NCBI GenBank assembly: GCA_001953115.1
Contig: LSSL01000280.1
Coordinates: forward strand, 1 to 30,138
Origin: Smittium mucronatum
Taxonomy: Eukaryota > Kickxellomycota > Harpellomycetes > Harpellales > Legeriomycetaceae
Reading direction: 5' to 3'
DNA length: 30,138 nt
Shown here piece by piece: positions 1-13,822 of this stretch. The notes under the pieces were generated by a model that saw only the letters and a list, made by a program, of their open reading frames with translations, searched no databases and was not told the origin of the DNA. Position 1 is the first letter of the stretch; every line of letters begins with the position of its first letter. A program made the translations under genes and the position numbers.

Positions 1-135
1 ATAGCTGTTAGACGCTGAGATCCGTCTGACTGTCGAACGCTGGACTTGTGCACTAGATTATGTCTCAGCTGTGCTAAACGATCGGTTCCTCCTGTTTCTA
101 GATGGTCCTCCTCTGGAATCGCTGTCCTCCGAATC

Positions 136-221
136 GCTGTGCGCTGTCTCCACTACTCCCAACCAAGAATAGTGCAACGCTGTGCGCTGTCTCCACTACT
201 TCCAACCAAAAATAGTACAAC
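136..221. repeat. Tandem duplication, 2 x 43 bp, inside retroposon copy 1
   Basis: Units 136-178 and 179-221 differ at only a few positions. Copies at 17759 and 18441 have a single unit at this place, so the duplication arose in copy 1 or its lineage. A shorter 15-bp period (GAATCGCTGT at 116-125 and 131-140) lies just beside it. Confidence 0.85.
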
Positions 222-226
222 GCTGC

Positions 227-305
227 GTGAAATTTTAGTCTAGTGTACTTCGAAAAGTACACTATTAAGCCCCTAAACCACGGCAAGGTATTTCACTCTT
301 AGGAG
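227..305 (-). ncRNA. Candidate HDV-like self-cleaving ribozyme (copy 1)
   Basis: Read on the minus strand from 305: P1 strand CTCCTAA (305-299), J1/2 GA, P2 strand GTGAAAT (296-290), P3 strand ACC (289-287), L3 TTGCCGT (286-280), P3' GGT (279-277), P1' TTAGGGG (276-270), a 5-nt joiner, P4 TAGTGTACTT (264-255) closed by a TTCG loop, J4/2 GACTAAA (240-234) and P2' ATTTCAC (233-227). P2 pairs perfectly here (7 of 7). P1 pairs throughout, with one U-G wobble. Known HDV-like ribozymes have this order of helices and a catalytic C in J4/2 followed by N-A-A. Weak points are a C instead of the usual G at nucleotide 1 and an unclear P1.1. Function as a self-cleaving RNA is inferred from fold and position only. 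Confidence 0.66.
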
Positions 306-372
306 ACATATGAAGACTAAAGAGCTAAAAAGGCGGTAATCTATTAAAAATCAACGGTAAAGTGTAAGTTTT

Positions 373-545
373 GACCTTGAGCTAACGTCCAGCTGTTGTG
401 GAGCCGTTATAACGACAGATGCGAGTGGGAAAAAATACATTTATATTTATTATTTTTCTTTTATCGAATTTTTTTAGTATTATTATCTATATTTTAAATA
501 TTTTAAATAAATACTCTATAAAATGTAAAAAAGTATATGACACAA
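373..545 (+). mobile_element. Diverged LINE-type 3' tail, copy a
   Basis: A G+C-richer block with GGAGCCG (400-406), CGACAGATG (413-421) and GAGTGGGA (423-430) is followed by a T-rich tract. The same succession occurs at 2541-2700, and a similar block lies near the 3' end of the ribozyme element at 18900-18935. The tail continues as T-rich then A-rich DNA with AATAAA-like words. I read it as the 3' end of a truncated LINE or of the ribozyme-headed element. The left boundary is approximate, because a retroposon head ends at 305 and the spacer 306-372 has no clear match. The short frame across 419-619 is not supported as a gene. Confidence 0.5.
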
Positions 546-2512
546 TGTATTATAACTTATACGAATATTTATCACCTAAATTCACTTTTCCAACCACATC
601 TCTGTCATCCAAATTGTGAATACATTTTAAAAAATCCTAAAATATTTGTCACAATTTCGAATTTATAAAACAAATATTTAATAAAAGGTGTTTTTGAGAT
701 TATGAGTAATATCAATAATTTTGTTAAGCTTGAAAATTTCATAGATAACCAAGCTTTACTATATATGTATTTTAATATATATGTTTTTATCATATATATG
801 GTATTTAATCAAAAATAATTATATAGCATTTTTTTTGAAATTTAATCTTATTGCTTATATTTTTAATATTATGGCTAGTTTCAGTTGTGGCATTCACGTT
901 GATTTTTACAAGTGACTGTACTATTCAAACTTAGAGATAAAGATACTCAGACATTGATTTTTTTTACATACAATACTATATCAAACAAAAAATTTTAGTG
1001 AAATTATCAAAAATATATAAATAATTTGATTTTACACGGAGTGAAATTGGTATTTATTTAATGAGGTTTAGTAACCGTTTCTTTTTTTTAATAAAGAAAT
1101 CAGCTTTATCTAGGCGCAAGCTCTGAAGAGTTCAAACATATTGAATTTAAAAAAACTATTCTGCAAATATAAATCCCCACTAATCTTACAAAAAATATGA
1201 ACATTAGTTTAATTTATTAAGAAATTTTAATCAAATTAAAGAAATGAGAAAGAAAACATATGTATAATGAAAAAAGATGCTTTAATATTTAAAAAAAATA
1301 TCAACTTATACGAATTTGTTAATAAAAATTAGAAATATTCAAAGTTTTAATCAGTCTCCAGAACAAAAATAAAATTTTAATAAAAGGAAACATACAGGAA
1401 AACATTTTATAATGAAAATCATATTAAAATGTATAAAATTTTTAAACCATCTTAAAATTACTTCTACAATTTTTTTCAAACTATAATCACCAAAAAATAA
1501 TCACCAATTTTTTTGCAAAGTTTTGAAATATATTAAACGTATTTTTATTTTTATTTATTGAATACCCTTTAATAATTATGGTATGAGAGTAATAAGGGGA
1601 ATGGAACTACATTTATAATCCAATGAATCCCAGATTTTAATTTCAGATTGACTCAGTAAGCTTTATTAAATGTGGAAAAAATTTTAAATAGTTTTATTCA
1701 ATTAATACTCAACAAAAATATATAGATTTATAGACAGTTCTTCACATTTATATGCAATTGAATATTTTTTTTGCTGTGCAAAATTGAAAATTCTAGTAAA
1801 TTTATAAATTCAAATTATCTCTAGCTAATTCACTTTCATATTACATCATATTTACATTTCCTGAGTAATTGGCTATATAAGCAAATGTAAATTCAATTAT
1901 TTGTATTTTTATTCATCAAAATACCTTGAGATTGTTTTATTTAAAATAAAATAGAATTTTGCAAAAAAGGAACTAAAAAACGATAATCCCACTAATTTAT
2001 TATGAGCATACTTTCCTAATTCTCCACAACTTTCATTGCTTAGTTTAAGAAGCCACTAATATACTAAGAAAATATTTTTTTCTTTATACATCTTCTAAAA
2101 GTGATATAAGAAAAAAAAACAACTGTGATTATTTACGTAAATGTGTTTAATTATTCGTCAATCAAAGCAATTGAATAGGAAAATATCTCTTTAGAGATTT
2201 TTTTCCTTTGTATTAATAATATAGCTATTAATAAATATAAATAATTTCCTATAATAATAAATAAAACCAAAAAAATTTACTATTTTATCATAAGGTTAAA
2301 CCAAAAAAATTCTAAATGATATAGTAAGACAATCAAAAAAATTCATTTTTTTTTCTCCTTAACCTAAAATATTTTTATAATTATAACTATTTATAAAAAT
2401 AAATTCCCTAGGTGTAGAATGTTCTAAGAATTTAAAGATATTAATGGATATAAAAGATAGAGATTATAAAAAAATATATTCTGAAACTCACTACTTTTTT
2501 TAATAAAGATTT
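546..2512. other. AT-rich non-coding DNA
   Basis: No reading frame of convincing length or composition on either strand, no RNA gene recognised, many stops in all frames. The only compositional bump is around 1105-1140, which has weak tRNA-like words but no cloverleaf. Confidence 0.7.
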
Positions 2513-2700
2513 TATCGTGATTGTGTACCTACAATGATTACCTTGAACCAATGCCCAGTGGGTACGGAGCCGCTAGAGCGACAGATGGGAGTGGGATGAA
2601 TTATTATTATTTTTTCCTTTTATTGTATTTTTTATTTTAGTTTTATTCTAGTATTTAAATATAATAAATAAATTCCCTTTAAAAAATAAAATAAAAGTGT
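2513..2700 (+). mobile_element. Diverged LINE-type 3' tail, copy b, with remnant ORF end
   Basis: The block from CCTTGAACCAATG (2541) through GGGTACGGAGCCG and GACAGATGGGAGTGGGA (to about 2596) matches copy a and copy c. It also matches the 3' end of the decayed LINE near 16620-16665 read on the minus strand, where CTTTAACCAAT and GGGTGGGA appear in the same order. A frame of 28 codons runs from 2513 to the TGA at 2597-2599 and includes LNQCPVG, comparable to the FNQYP end of the LINE frame at 16642. A T-rich then A-rich tail with AATAAA follows. This is probably a 5'-truncated LINE copy with the last codons of ORF2 and the 3' UTR. Confidence 0.5.
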
Positions 2701-5039
2701 ACCTAAAATGATAAAAGCCTCCAATTAAAAATAATACTTTCTTGGTTATCTTAAAAAAATGTTATACTCATTTAATGTGTATCTATTATTAGTTATTAGT
2801 AATTTTTTTCGATATAATTGTGGTCAATTCAAAAGCCGAATTACTTATTTAGGAATTAATGAGTTATTGATTAACAAAATTTACAATAAGTAATAACTCG
2901 TGGAATTAATTGATAACTTGAAAGACTGCTAATATTTGATGAATTATTTAAATTGAGTTTGTATTAATTAATATTCTTTCAGTTATTTAATAAAAGAAGT
3001 ATAATAACGAGATCTGTTTATTTGTTTGGTTAAGGGATTAAAATTTGAACATTATTATTTATTTAACTATAAAAAATGTGAAATTAGAGAATGGTTTGAA
3101 TTTTATATAAATTCTAGCAGTACTAAACTTTAATCGGAAATAAAACCGTAAATTAAGATAGTTTAATTTTAAAGATGTAACACTTTTTAATACTATACAG
3201 TAAGCTAAAAAATGATTCAAATTTTTCGCTCTATAAAAACATCCAATTAATCCAGTCTTTTTAATTATCTTAATTCCCTGAAATTTTTAATTGGAAGACA
3301 TTTTTTATTCTTGTAACTTCAATCAATCTCTTTCAACTTGCTATTAAAAAAGAAACCTTTTTTCCTTTTGAAAATTTTAATATCCCGAAATTGTGGTGCT
3401 ATATAAGTAGTAATAGATATAATACAAGTGCATATATCTTTAAAAATAAAATGTTGCGAAAGGGTATCTATAAAAGTTAACACTGAATTTAGGGATTCAT
3501 AAATAAATAAACCAAACTTTTCTTATTACTCTTGATATTCAAGAGATTATAAGGCAAGATCAGAATTTTGCCTCTATAAAATAAGTATACTCAATTGTAT
3601 ATTTGGATTAATAATCAGTTTTTCAATAAAATACCGAATATTAGTTATTATATAAAATTCAACAGCCATGCTTATTTCAAATTTAATTTATCTCTTTCAG
3701 GACTGAATGAACACAAATCACTTTCATTTTATTGCCAATTCTGTCATTAAACCGAAAATTATTTCATATTATTGATTAATTAAATACTTATGACCAACTT
3801 TGGTAGCAAATATATGCATAAAAGAGTAAGGCAATAAATTACGCCCAAATTTTTCAATTTGAATAAATGAAGCTATTTATCATCAGTTTGTTTTGATAGA
3901 ATTTAAATGCTATTAATTTTTAATAAATAACATTAATATTTAGATTAATCAGTCGTGATTAAATATTTATCTAAATATTAAGAAATTGATCAAGTTATTT
4001 CGAAATAGCTTTTTTTAAAATTTTTTTAATGGGAGTATTAGGTTTTTCGAATGTTTATAAAATTATTGGACCAATAAATTTGATATCATTCGATGTTTTT
4101 ATTTTAGAATCATAAATTATCTAATTAGTCTAACATTTAAAAATAACTCAGTCAAAAAAAATTTTTAAAGTGTTATTAAGATATTCGGTTACACTATTTT
4201 TTAAATTGTGCGATTTTATCTTTACAGGTAAACAATTAAGATAAAATATCTATTGTATATAAAAAAATATTATACATTTTCGCCATTAAAAAACTGGTTT
4301 AAAATTTTCATTACTTAGTTTTTATAATAAAAAATGAAATAATTCGTATATTATTAATAATTCATAAATATCTGATGGAGCTGATTAAATAAACTAAATC
4401 AAAATCAAAATCATTAAAATTAAAATTTCAAATTTAGGTATTATTTTTTCCTATTTTTTCAAAAATACTATAAAGTAATAAAGAAGTATCGAAATTTTTA
4501 ATGATACCCTCAAATATTTCAAATTCTGAATACAAGTCAACATATAATGTAAAAATTACACAAAATATATTAAAGTTCATTTTTAAAGTCGCATATCATA
4601 GAGTTTTTTATTCAATAAATACCCCCTTAAAGGGAGCTATTTCCGTAAAAATCCACATTTTTTCTAAATAACTTTAGTCACGCTATTTTTATTTTCAACA
4701 ATATCGTCAATTTTGGAGAATAAATTTTATATTTAGATTATAATTTGGTATTTTCAAATTAACATTTAAGTAATCTCATGTTAAAATTGAACTAATAAGG
4801 AAATTTTGATTTTATAAAGGTAAAATTAAATGAAATGTTGAGCTGAAAGCTTTATATTTCGAAATTTTACTTTTTAGACATTCAGTTAATAAAAATTTTC
4901 TTTTCCGTACAATAAATCTTTAATAATATCACTAAATCAATTTAGAGATGGTGTGTATAAGAGTTTAATCTAAAATCTCTAAAGGGTTTTAAGTGATATA
5001 AGAAAAAATTTAGGAAAAAATTTAATTTTTTTTATTTCG
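2701..5039. other. AT-rich non-coding DNA
   Basis: Nothing supportable as a gene or element. Stops are dense in all six frames. Confidence 0.7.
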
Positions 5040-5090
5040 TTCATCTCATTCTCATATATGAATCCGTACCCATTAAGCACCAGTCCAAGG
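5040..5090 (-). mobile_element. Short diverged LINE-type 3' tail, copy c
   Basis: On the minus strand, CCTTGGACTGGTGC followed by GGGTACGG aligns with CCTTGAACCAATGC and GGGTACGG of copy b, and then with a G/A-rich block ending in an A/T tract. Many of the differences are transitions. Only the G+C-rich core is recognisable. Confidence 0.4.
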
Positions 5091-8000
5091 GCTTATATAA
5101 AAGAGAAAAAAATAATTCCAATTATAATGTAAAAAGAAAAATCTCGATTAACGCATTTTAACTAAATATAGCATAAATAATCAAATAGAATTATACATAA
5201 ACTTTATTTATTTTTACATATTCATAAATAAGTTTTTAGTATCTAATAGTTATTAAAATATTATATTATAATTTATTATATGTATTTAAAGTTATAAAAA
5301 TTTTCTTTATATAAAAAAACTTAGCAAATATAAATTTAAAATGATAAATAAAAAATATTTTAAAAAAATATAGTCAATATAACTCTTGAAACCATAAGTG
5401 ATTTCAATAAATATATTTAGTGATGATAAGTATAAAGCTCTTAATTATATGAACCAGAAAAAATCAAAAATATATCTATTTTAACTATTGAAGTTATTAA
5501 AAATGCTTTTTTATTCACTATAGATTTCTATTTAAAATAATAGAAATCTTATCTTAGAATAATTTACTTAAAACCGTGATTAAAAAAAAGATTCTAATAA
5601 ATAAAAAATTGATTGTATAAATTTATGATTTGAAATAAAAGCCAGAAGAAAATATAATAATAAGAAAAAGAGGTAATAGTAACAATATTTTTTTTGTATT
5701 ATGTATGATTATATATATTAATAAATTTTTTTTTGGGCAAATTTATTGATTTTTTTTAAAAGAATACATATATGATTAGTTTTTCAATATTTTTCGAATA
5801 AAACTTGATGGATTATTATTTGTTTTTTCCCATTTAATCCGCCACAAATTATGTTTTTTACTTTGTTGAAGAAATACTGAAACTAATAATAGCTAATATA
5901 TTTAGTAGCTAAAATTTATCATCATTAGGTATCACAAATACCAATATAAATTTGATTTTATAATAATTATAACAATAATAAAGTGTGAGCATCAATATAT
6001 CATAATATTTCATTTTAAGTAATGATGGCTCTATTATATGATTGAATAATAATAAATGGACTCTTAAAAATATAAATTAAGACTGAAAAGCAATAAAATA
6101 TAATTATTATAAAAATAAATAATTAGTTTTGAGCCATTTAACAATATTTTTTTATTAAAAATAACTAAAATTATTTTAAATTATTTAATTTGCAATTCAT
6201 TGCAGCTATGTTGGAACAAAATATGATAATGTAATATTAAATCATTATATAATATTTTAGCACTAATAGGAGTTATATTATCATCTTGTTTTATTAGAAA
6301 TCGATATTTTTTTAAAAAATTTTAAATAAACATTTGTAAAAAGAACGTTCTTATTTCGAATTTCTCATTTAAAAAAATGAATAAACCATATTTTAAACTA
6401 AATATACTGCAAAATTTAATATAAAATATTGTGTTTATTTTATTTTTGGGTAGTTTTTTAGGAGATCCTGGAAATTTTTTTTCACTTTTAAATATTTTTA
6501 TATAGGGGCATATGATCTATAAAAAACGCGTATTTTTTATTAAATTGAAAAAAAGACATTTGATTCTTTTGAATCAGTTAATAATTTATTTAATATTTTT
6601 ATATAATTCACAGGAATCTTTCTGTGAATATAATTAATTTTTTTACTAAAGATTTCTTAAATTTCTATAACAGATTTGATTATTTATATAAATACAGAAT
6701 ATTAAGCCAATTATTATAGATTTTTAAGTATAATTAATTAGATTTTTGTAAATTTTTTCACAAAAAGAAGGGAAATTTTCTCTATTTCATTATTAATTTT
6801 AAAATTATATGGGCAGCAGAAATAATAAATATTTTTTGTCTATGTTATACCCCAATAAAAAAATAATATTTTGATTTAATGAAAATAAATATATATAACA
6901 TGTTGGAGAAAAAAAAAAGTCTTCGTTTTTATTTACATTTATAAAATTAATTAATTTTTTCCATAGTTTAAATAATTTTCCTTAATTTTAATTTAAATTT
7001 AGCTTCAAATAAAAAAAAAAGGTTTTGAAGATTTTTATCATCTCAATTATACTGAAAGAAAATTTTTTGGATTTTATTTTGGAGTTTTATTTTCTACAGA
7101 TTTCGAATAGCACTATAGTTTTGGATTTTCGTTTACAAACTATGTAAACAGTTCTATTTGAATTATTTAAAATAGCAGTATGGGGATATTAAATAAATTC
7201 TTGTAATTTAAGATAATCAAGCAATATATTATGAAATGATGTTTTATTTATTTATAAAGTTTTATTAGTTATAGTATAAAATATATTAATCAATAAATTG
7301 TAAAATAATAATTAATTAATTTTTAAAATTATGATTTTTTTAGATAATTTCTTGGTGCTTTAAAAATAATTTTAAACTTTTTCTATTTTAATTAAATTAT
7401 TGTGGTTAATTTTTTGTTTTGAAAATATTTGTATTGGAAAAAAATGTAAAAAATTTATCTTTTTCTTATAATTATAATTTATTATTTTTTTGTAGAAATA
7501 TGTAAATTTTCTCCAATTCATGATTTTTAAATAGATTTATTTGAAAAAAAATACACAGCCAGATCCAATTTAGTTCTAATAATTAAATTAAATTAAATTG
7601 AAACTTTGTGTTTAAAGTAATATTAAAAATTAAAATATTCCTTTTTATCAATTTTTTTTTATAAAAATGGAGTAAATTGTTTAATGTCTCCGATTAGGCC
7701 ATATATTTTTTTTAAAATCATAATATTGCCAAAATTTTCATTTCCTTCCAATCGCTCATAATCGTGGCTGTCATATCTTTTTTTTAATCCAAATTCTCAT
7801 TTCGTGTTAGTAAGATATTTTTATCTCATTTTGATTTTGATTTACAGTTAAATATAAATTTAATTAAATATATTTTATTAATGTTATCTTATTTTTTTGG
7901 GGTTTAAAATTTAAAAATTTACAATCATATCAAGTGCCTTTTCTTTGTGATTTTAAATAAATTTATGATAATTCATTGCTATAAAAAATATACACTTTAG

Positions 8001-9363
8001 ATTATTTATATTTTAAACAAACAGAAAATTGATTTTTTTGGACAAAAACCTAAAATATAATCAAATTAATATTTTTAAAAATCAAATTGTTCACCATTTC
8101 GAATTATTTAAAGAATTGTCACAAAAAAAGCCCTTTTTTGTATCCCAAATTTGATTAATTCAAAGAAATCAATTTTAAATCAAAATAATTTAAGACACTG
8201 ATATTTCACTTTTCTTATTAAAACTATTAATACTAAATCGATTTATAAAAATAATAGAATAAAGTAGGCTCTTTATTAAGTCCACATCCTGTTAAAAAAA
8301 TTTTTTTTTTCTTATTGGTGGTTCAGAACTTCTAATAAATATACACGGATTTTTTTAACTTGATTTCCAAAAAATCAAAGATCTATTTGCTATATCAGAA
8401 ACGAGTTAGTAATTCAATTCATTTTTTTAAAATTTAGATGATATTGAAAATACTTAGCACTTTGATTATGTTTTTTATTATTATTACGCATAAAAAAGCT
8501 GTAAAAATATGCAAATATCTTTCTTAAATTAATGTTAACTCAATATTTCACTTCTTTAGCTTCAAACCGAATTCAAAAAGAAAAGCAAAATTTAAGGCGT
8601 GAATAAATGTAAGATAGAATATATATTATTAAAGTTAACTAAACTCCTTTGGAAATGGCTTAATTCCACACAAAGAATTAAGTAAATGATGCGGACTTAA
8701 GGCAAACTCTAATGTAATAATTTTTTGTTACAGATTTTTTTCATATTCTACATCATTTAGTTTTTTGAAGATTTAAAATTTCATTTACTATATAAACCAT
8801 CAGTAGATATAGAATATATTGATTATTTGATCCTTGTAATCAATATTTAAATGAAAATTATGCAAAATTCACTGAATTAAAATTTCATCATATTTAAATA
8901 CTGACTACTTGTAATAATTATACATATAGTTAAACTTGAAAAAATATAAAAATAACGGGGAAATCATCGAAATTTGAAAAATAACTCAGAAAACATTTCC
9001 CGATATTATTTTTTTCTGTAAATTTGAGAAAAGTTTCAAGTTTTTTTTGTCACGATATATTGTTTAATACGTTCAAATTTTATATTTTTTTTTATATTTA
9101 AATTTCAAATGGATTTCTTTTCAAAGTTTAATTAGACCAATATCCAGATTAATATGATAATTTATAAGGTTTTTTGATTTGATTTGGATATTATTTATAT
9201 AAAATTCTATTCAAGAATAAGATAAGGGAATTTAGATTAAATTTATAGAATTAAATATTATTTATGTTTAAAATAATGTTTATTGTCAATATAAATATTT
9301 AAATTTTATTTAAATTTTATTTAAATTTTTTTAAATTTCATTAGCATTACAAAAAATTACTCT

Positions 9364-9375
9364 GGGGGGGGGGGG
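9364..9375. repeat. Poly(G) tract, 12 nt
   Basis: Uninterrupted run of 12 G in DNA that is otherwise overwhelmingly A+T. Confidence 0.95.
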
Positions 9376-12300
9376 TTGGTCTATAATACAGATATGCGTT
9401 ACTTTCATAAGCCTCCAATATTTTTATTATATTGAATTCGGATTTTAGACCATGTAAGTTAATATCATTTTTTTTCGAGATATTTTATAATATTTTTAGA
9501 TAATAAAGAGTGATTATTATTATAAAAAAATCGATTGGCTTTAAAATCGGTAATTTAACTATCAAGTAAGTTATTTTTTTAAAAATATTTATAATTAACC
9601 TAAGAAAGTAAAAAAAATCCAGAACATTTTTTTTAGTGACTTAGTTCTGAAAACTGATATTTATTATTTAAATATTGAGATGATTATAAAAAAATCTTAA
9701 TTTTACAAATTCTGAGTGTTTATTACTTGGCCACGAATAAGCACTTGTCTAATGCAACATTTTATGGTTTATTTGATAAGACTAATTCAGATATATATTT
9801 TTCTCTATTATCGACAATTTTTTAATCACAGCTTCTTTGAATCAATTATATTTAAATATTTTTAAATTAAACGCGATTTCAACTAGAACTAGTACTTCAA
9901 AATGAACTTAAATTTTAGATATATAGATCGAAGATGTAACTAGAATTTAAAATAGTCATTTATCCATTATTTGGAAATGGAATGCAAGTAAATTTAGATT
10001 TAAAAATTTGATATGGATTTGAAATTATAATTCATATAATTAATTTTTAACCATCATGCTACATACCGTTAATATTATGAAAAAATAAAATAAAATTTAA
10101 GTTTTGAGTCTTATAGATTATTAGGATTTTCTTTAAAAATAATACAACCTCGAATTAATATTTTATTCGGCAATTTTTTTTGGGGTTTAATTTCCTTAAT
10201 AATCTATTTTATTTATATTCGGTATTAACCTCTTGATACAATTAGATTTATTTTGATAAAAAAGGCAAATATTTTATGAATTTAATATTATAAATTTTAT
10301 TTTCTGAAAATAATAGAGCTTTTCATAATTTTTCTAGAGCGATTTTTTTTAAGAGTTATCATTTCTACTAAAATTATACAATCCATAAAAAATATCTTTT
10401 AAATAATTTTATAAGCGAATTATAATTTTTTTTATGAAGTCGCAACATAAGCATGATATATTCGTAAAAATGCTACTATTAACAATAATAACAGTATAGG
10501 ATTATGGAAATTCGACCTTTAGTGAAAAAAATACTGAAAAAAATTTACAGGAAATATTTGAAAATTCAAGAGATCTTATTAGCTTTCACTTGCACTATAA
10601 AATTTTTTTTCCAACTTTTTCTAAATATTCTTGAATGAGAAATTGCTCCAAACCCAAAATATCGAATGATCTGTATGTCATTTATTTCTTAAGGTGCTTA
10701 TTATTTTCATTCAGAACTTAAAATTTTTCTGATAATTTTGAAATTTCTTCTGATATTTTTAGAGTTTAATTATAAAATTTTTGTTTTAAATAAACGAAGT
10801 CTATTATATATATTTTTATAATAGATGTATAAAAATAAGCTTGTTCATATCCATGTAAATATTTTTTTAAAAAAAATCAAGAACATGTATTAACACTTCT
10901 TTATCATAATAATATTTTTTTCGGAAATAACTCCAATAGAGTTCAAATAACCTATATTGCGATATTTTTAAGCTTTTGAAATGTCAGAATTGATTTTTCC
11001 TGATGCAATATATTAAAATTTGAATTTTTGTTTTGTTTTATATTATTTTTTCATGTGTTCTTGGAGATGATTCAACAATATTGTTATATATTTTATTAAT
11101 AGTTAAAATGTATGAAATCATTATAACTATTTAAAGATAGTTATAAAATTTTCAACTATTCCTATTATTTTTTTAAATTTCCATCTAAAAGATTTTTGAT
11201 TTCATTTTAATTTTTCCATGAGGTTACAGGAATAAATCGAAGCTAATAAATTATACATGAATAAAAAAATGGTGATAATTACCGTTTATTATAAAAGTTT
11301 TTCCAAAATAAATACTGCTGGTTACTATAATTACATAAAAATATTTTTTGTGCATAATTTTTTTTTATTTATCTTTATTAAAAATTATAACTGAAGCCAA
11401 TCAAACTGATGTTGATTTTTTTACAAAATTTTATTGAATGGAATAAGGAAATTGTTCTTCATTGCTTATTTTTTTAAATTATGATATTTATGAGTGAAAT
11501 ACACAAAACTTGATTTTTTAAAAAAAAAACAGAACTAAATACTGCTTATAAAATGATTTTTTTATCTGTAAATTTTTTTTGAATCCTTCCGATTAGGGAT
11601 ACATTCTCTCCTCACTTTCAAATTAAATTTGTTTAAATTTAAAAGCATATTTTCAAATCTTATCATCAAAATAGAGTTTTTTCAAAATGTTCTTGAGTTT
11701 AATTTTAATCTATTACGTTTTTTTCCGTCATATTAAATATTTAAAAATGTTATTTGATTAATATGTCAATTTTATTTCAGCTCTCCATTATTTGAAAAAA
11801 TTATGATCGAAAATTTAATATTTTTTTTTAAAAAAATTAAGACGCAGAGTTATAAAAATAAACTGTATATATTAAAGAAATAATTGATTATTCTTCTTGA
11901 TTTCGTAATATGTTATATCCCTAATTTTTATTGAATTTTTATATACGAAAAAAACTATAAAATTTTACACTTTAGAATATTAGAGTTATATTTTTTAAAT
12001 AGAATGCATATTTTCCAATAAAAATCGATATAATAAAAAGAATTAGATTTTTCTGTTAAAAGCCGATAAGTTTTTTGGAAAATTTTTCAAATTTTTTATT
12101 ATCAAAAATTAGTGGAAAAAAAATATGCATATTTTTTAACTTTGAAACAATTATATTATGAACTATAGCTTCCCGGGTAGTAGAGGGAGGGGGGGTATTG
12201 AATAATTTTTTTAATTTTTTTTTATAACTTTAAAATATATTTCCCAAAAAAAAGAGCCTAATTTCCAATTAGCAAGATTTTACAGATTTGATATAAATTT

Positions 12301-12775
12301 CCCAAACTTTTGTAGATATAAAAAAACAATTATTATAAAATTTTCTGCATTTAACGTCTCTATAAAAATGTCTTTTTTTTTATCAAGAAAATCCTCAATT
12401 GATTTTTTAAAATTTACTTTCTTTTTTCAATTGTTATTTAAAATTAAATTAGGCATATAAATTATTCTTTCCCTGCTATTACTTATAAACATATATATAT
12501 TCAACTATAATAAATATATCTGAATTATAATCAATGATAGGTTATAGTAATTAAAAAAATCCATTTATAGAGACAATAAACCAAAATTCATATTTTTGCA
12601 GTCCAAAAAATCAGCCAAAAAAGGATAATAAGTTTCTAAAAACCTTACATTAATTATATACTTAATATTAATGAAAAAATTAGTAATTTTTTAATAAACT
12701 GAAGTGTGTTTAAAGATATTTCTAATATCACCCCACCCCCCTCTGATTTTATAATCCATTATTATTTTTTTTCTA

Positions 12776-12796
12776 ATATATATATATATATATATA
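12776..12796. repeat. (AT)n microsatellite, 21 bp
   Basis: Perfect alternating AT tract. Confidence 0.95.
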
Positions 12797-13801
12797 ATAT
12801 TATTTCGGGGTTGAAAAGAATATCATAGTGAGCTAAAATTTAAATGTATTTCGATTAATGTTTTTTTTTACCTTATTTCCATATTTTTGTTAAAAAAAAT
12901 AAAAAATTTTGCTCGAAATTCAAAAAAAATGTTTTTACGGTACTTAAAATCAAAAATTAATTTTTAAATAAGGAATAATGAAATTTTGAGGTATATTATT
13001 AACAATAATTTTGAGATCTTGATATATATATATCAATTTTTTTATCTATTTAATAATATTTTTATTATAAATAAATTTCGTGAAATATATCTCATAAATT
13101 TCGAATACAAATGAATTTTTAATATCCTCATTTTAATTATCACATTTTACGAAAAACTTCAGTTATCCAATTAATCAAACATAGACGAAATTATCCTAAA
13201 ACATATTATTAAGATATTAAAAAAATAATACATAACTTCAATGTAAAAAATAGTTTTAAAAAATTATTATCATTAACATTAATTATTATAGGGCCTTCAA
13301 AATAATTAATTTAACTATTTTAAAACATATTTTTCATGGAATTAATGGTCATTATCTAATCTATTTTTAATAATAAATAATCATTTTTTTTACTTAAACT
13401 AAGTCAAAGAGTTGATCGAATTAGGCAAAATTAAAAATGATCGTTTCTCATATATTTTTAAATAAACAGATAACATTATTTATTTCGAAAATAGATCATG
13501 AAAATTATTTCAAGGTAAATGTGTTATAAGTAATTAAAATGGATGATTTACATAAAAATTTATTATAATTCAAATATAAAAAAGAGATAAGCAAAGATAT
13601 AGGAATATTTAAAAATATATTCATCCCAAAAATTATGTATGATAAGTAATAATATTTGATTCTTGATACAAAATTTCCTAATATAATTCAATATAATATA
13701 AAAAGAGATAATCTAAAAACCACTGTAATCAATAAAATTAGGATATCAGAAATTATTTCGTTGAAATTTAACCCATTTAAACCAGAAAATATTTAAATAT
13801 C

Positions 13802-13822
13802 ATATATATATATATATATATA
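13802..13822. repeat. (AT)n microsatellite, 21 bp
   Basis: Perfect alternating AT tract. Confidence 0.95.

Larger units (their letters stand above)
1..305 (-). mobile_element. Ribozyme-headed retroposon, copy 1 (5' part, leaves the window on the left)
   Basis: The reverse complement of this stretch matches the plus-strand element at 17759-18020 along its length, with scattered substitutions and one 43-bp internal duplication. The element's 5' end is at 305 and the body runs leftwards off the window edge. Base 1 corresponds to about 18020 in copy 2. The outer boundary is the same as in the copies at 17759 and 30100, so the family has a fixed 5' end rather than random 5' truncation. The segment is much richer in G+C than its surroundings. 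Copy 1 is clearly older than copies 2 and 3, which are identical over the 39 bases they share. No protein is assigned: the short open frames here are not conserved in position or frame between copies. Confidence 0.85.

Noticed and set aside
46..286. Short frames inside retroposon copy 1, and the equivalents at 17778-17963 and 18671-18856
   Set aside because: Not conserved in frame or length among copies. The parts shared with copy 2 are better explained as non-coding RNA structure.
419..793. Short AT-rich frames on both strands
   Set aside because: Composition is that of the T-rich tail, with no motif, no partner and no conservation with the related tail at 2513-2700.
1105..1140. tRNA-like A and B box words
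   Set aside because: No cloverleaf or acceptor stem can be drawn.
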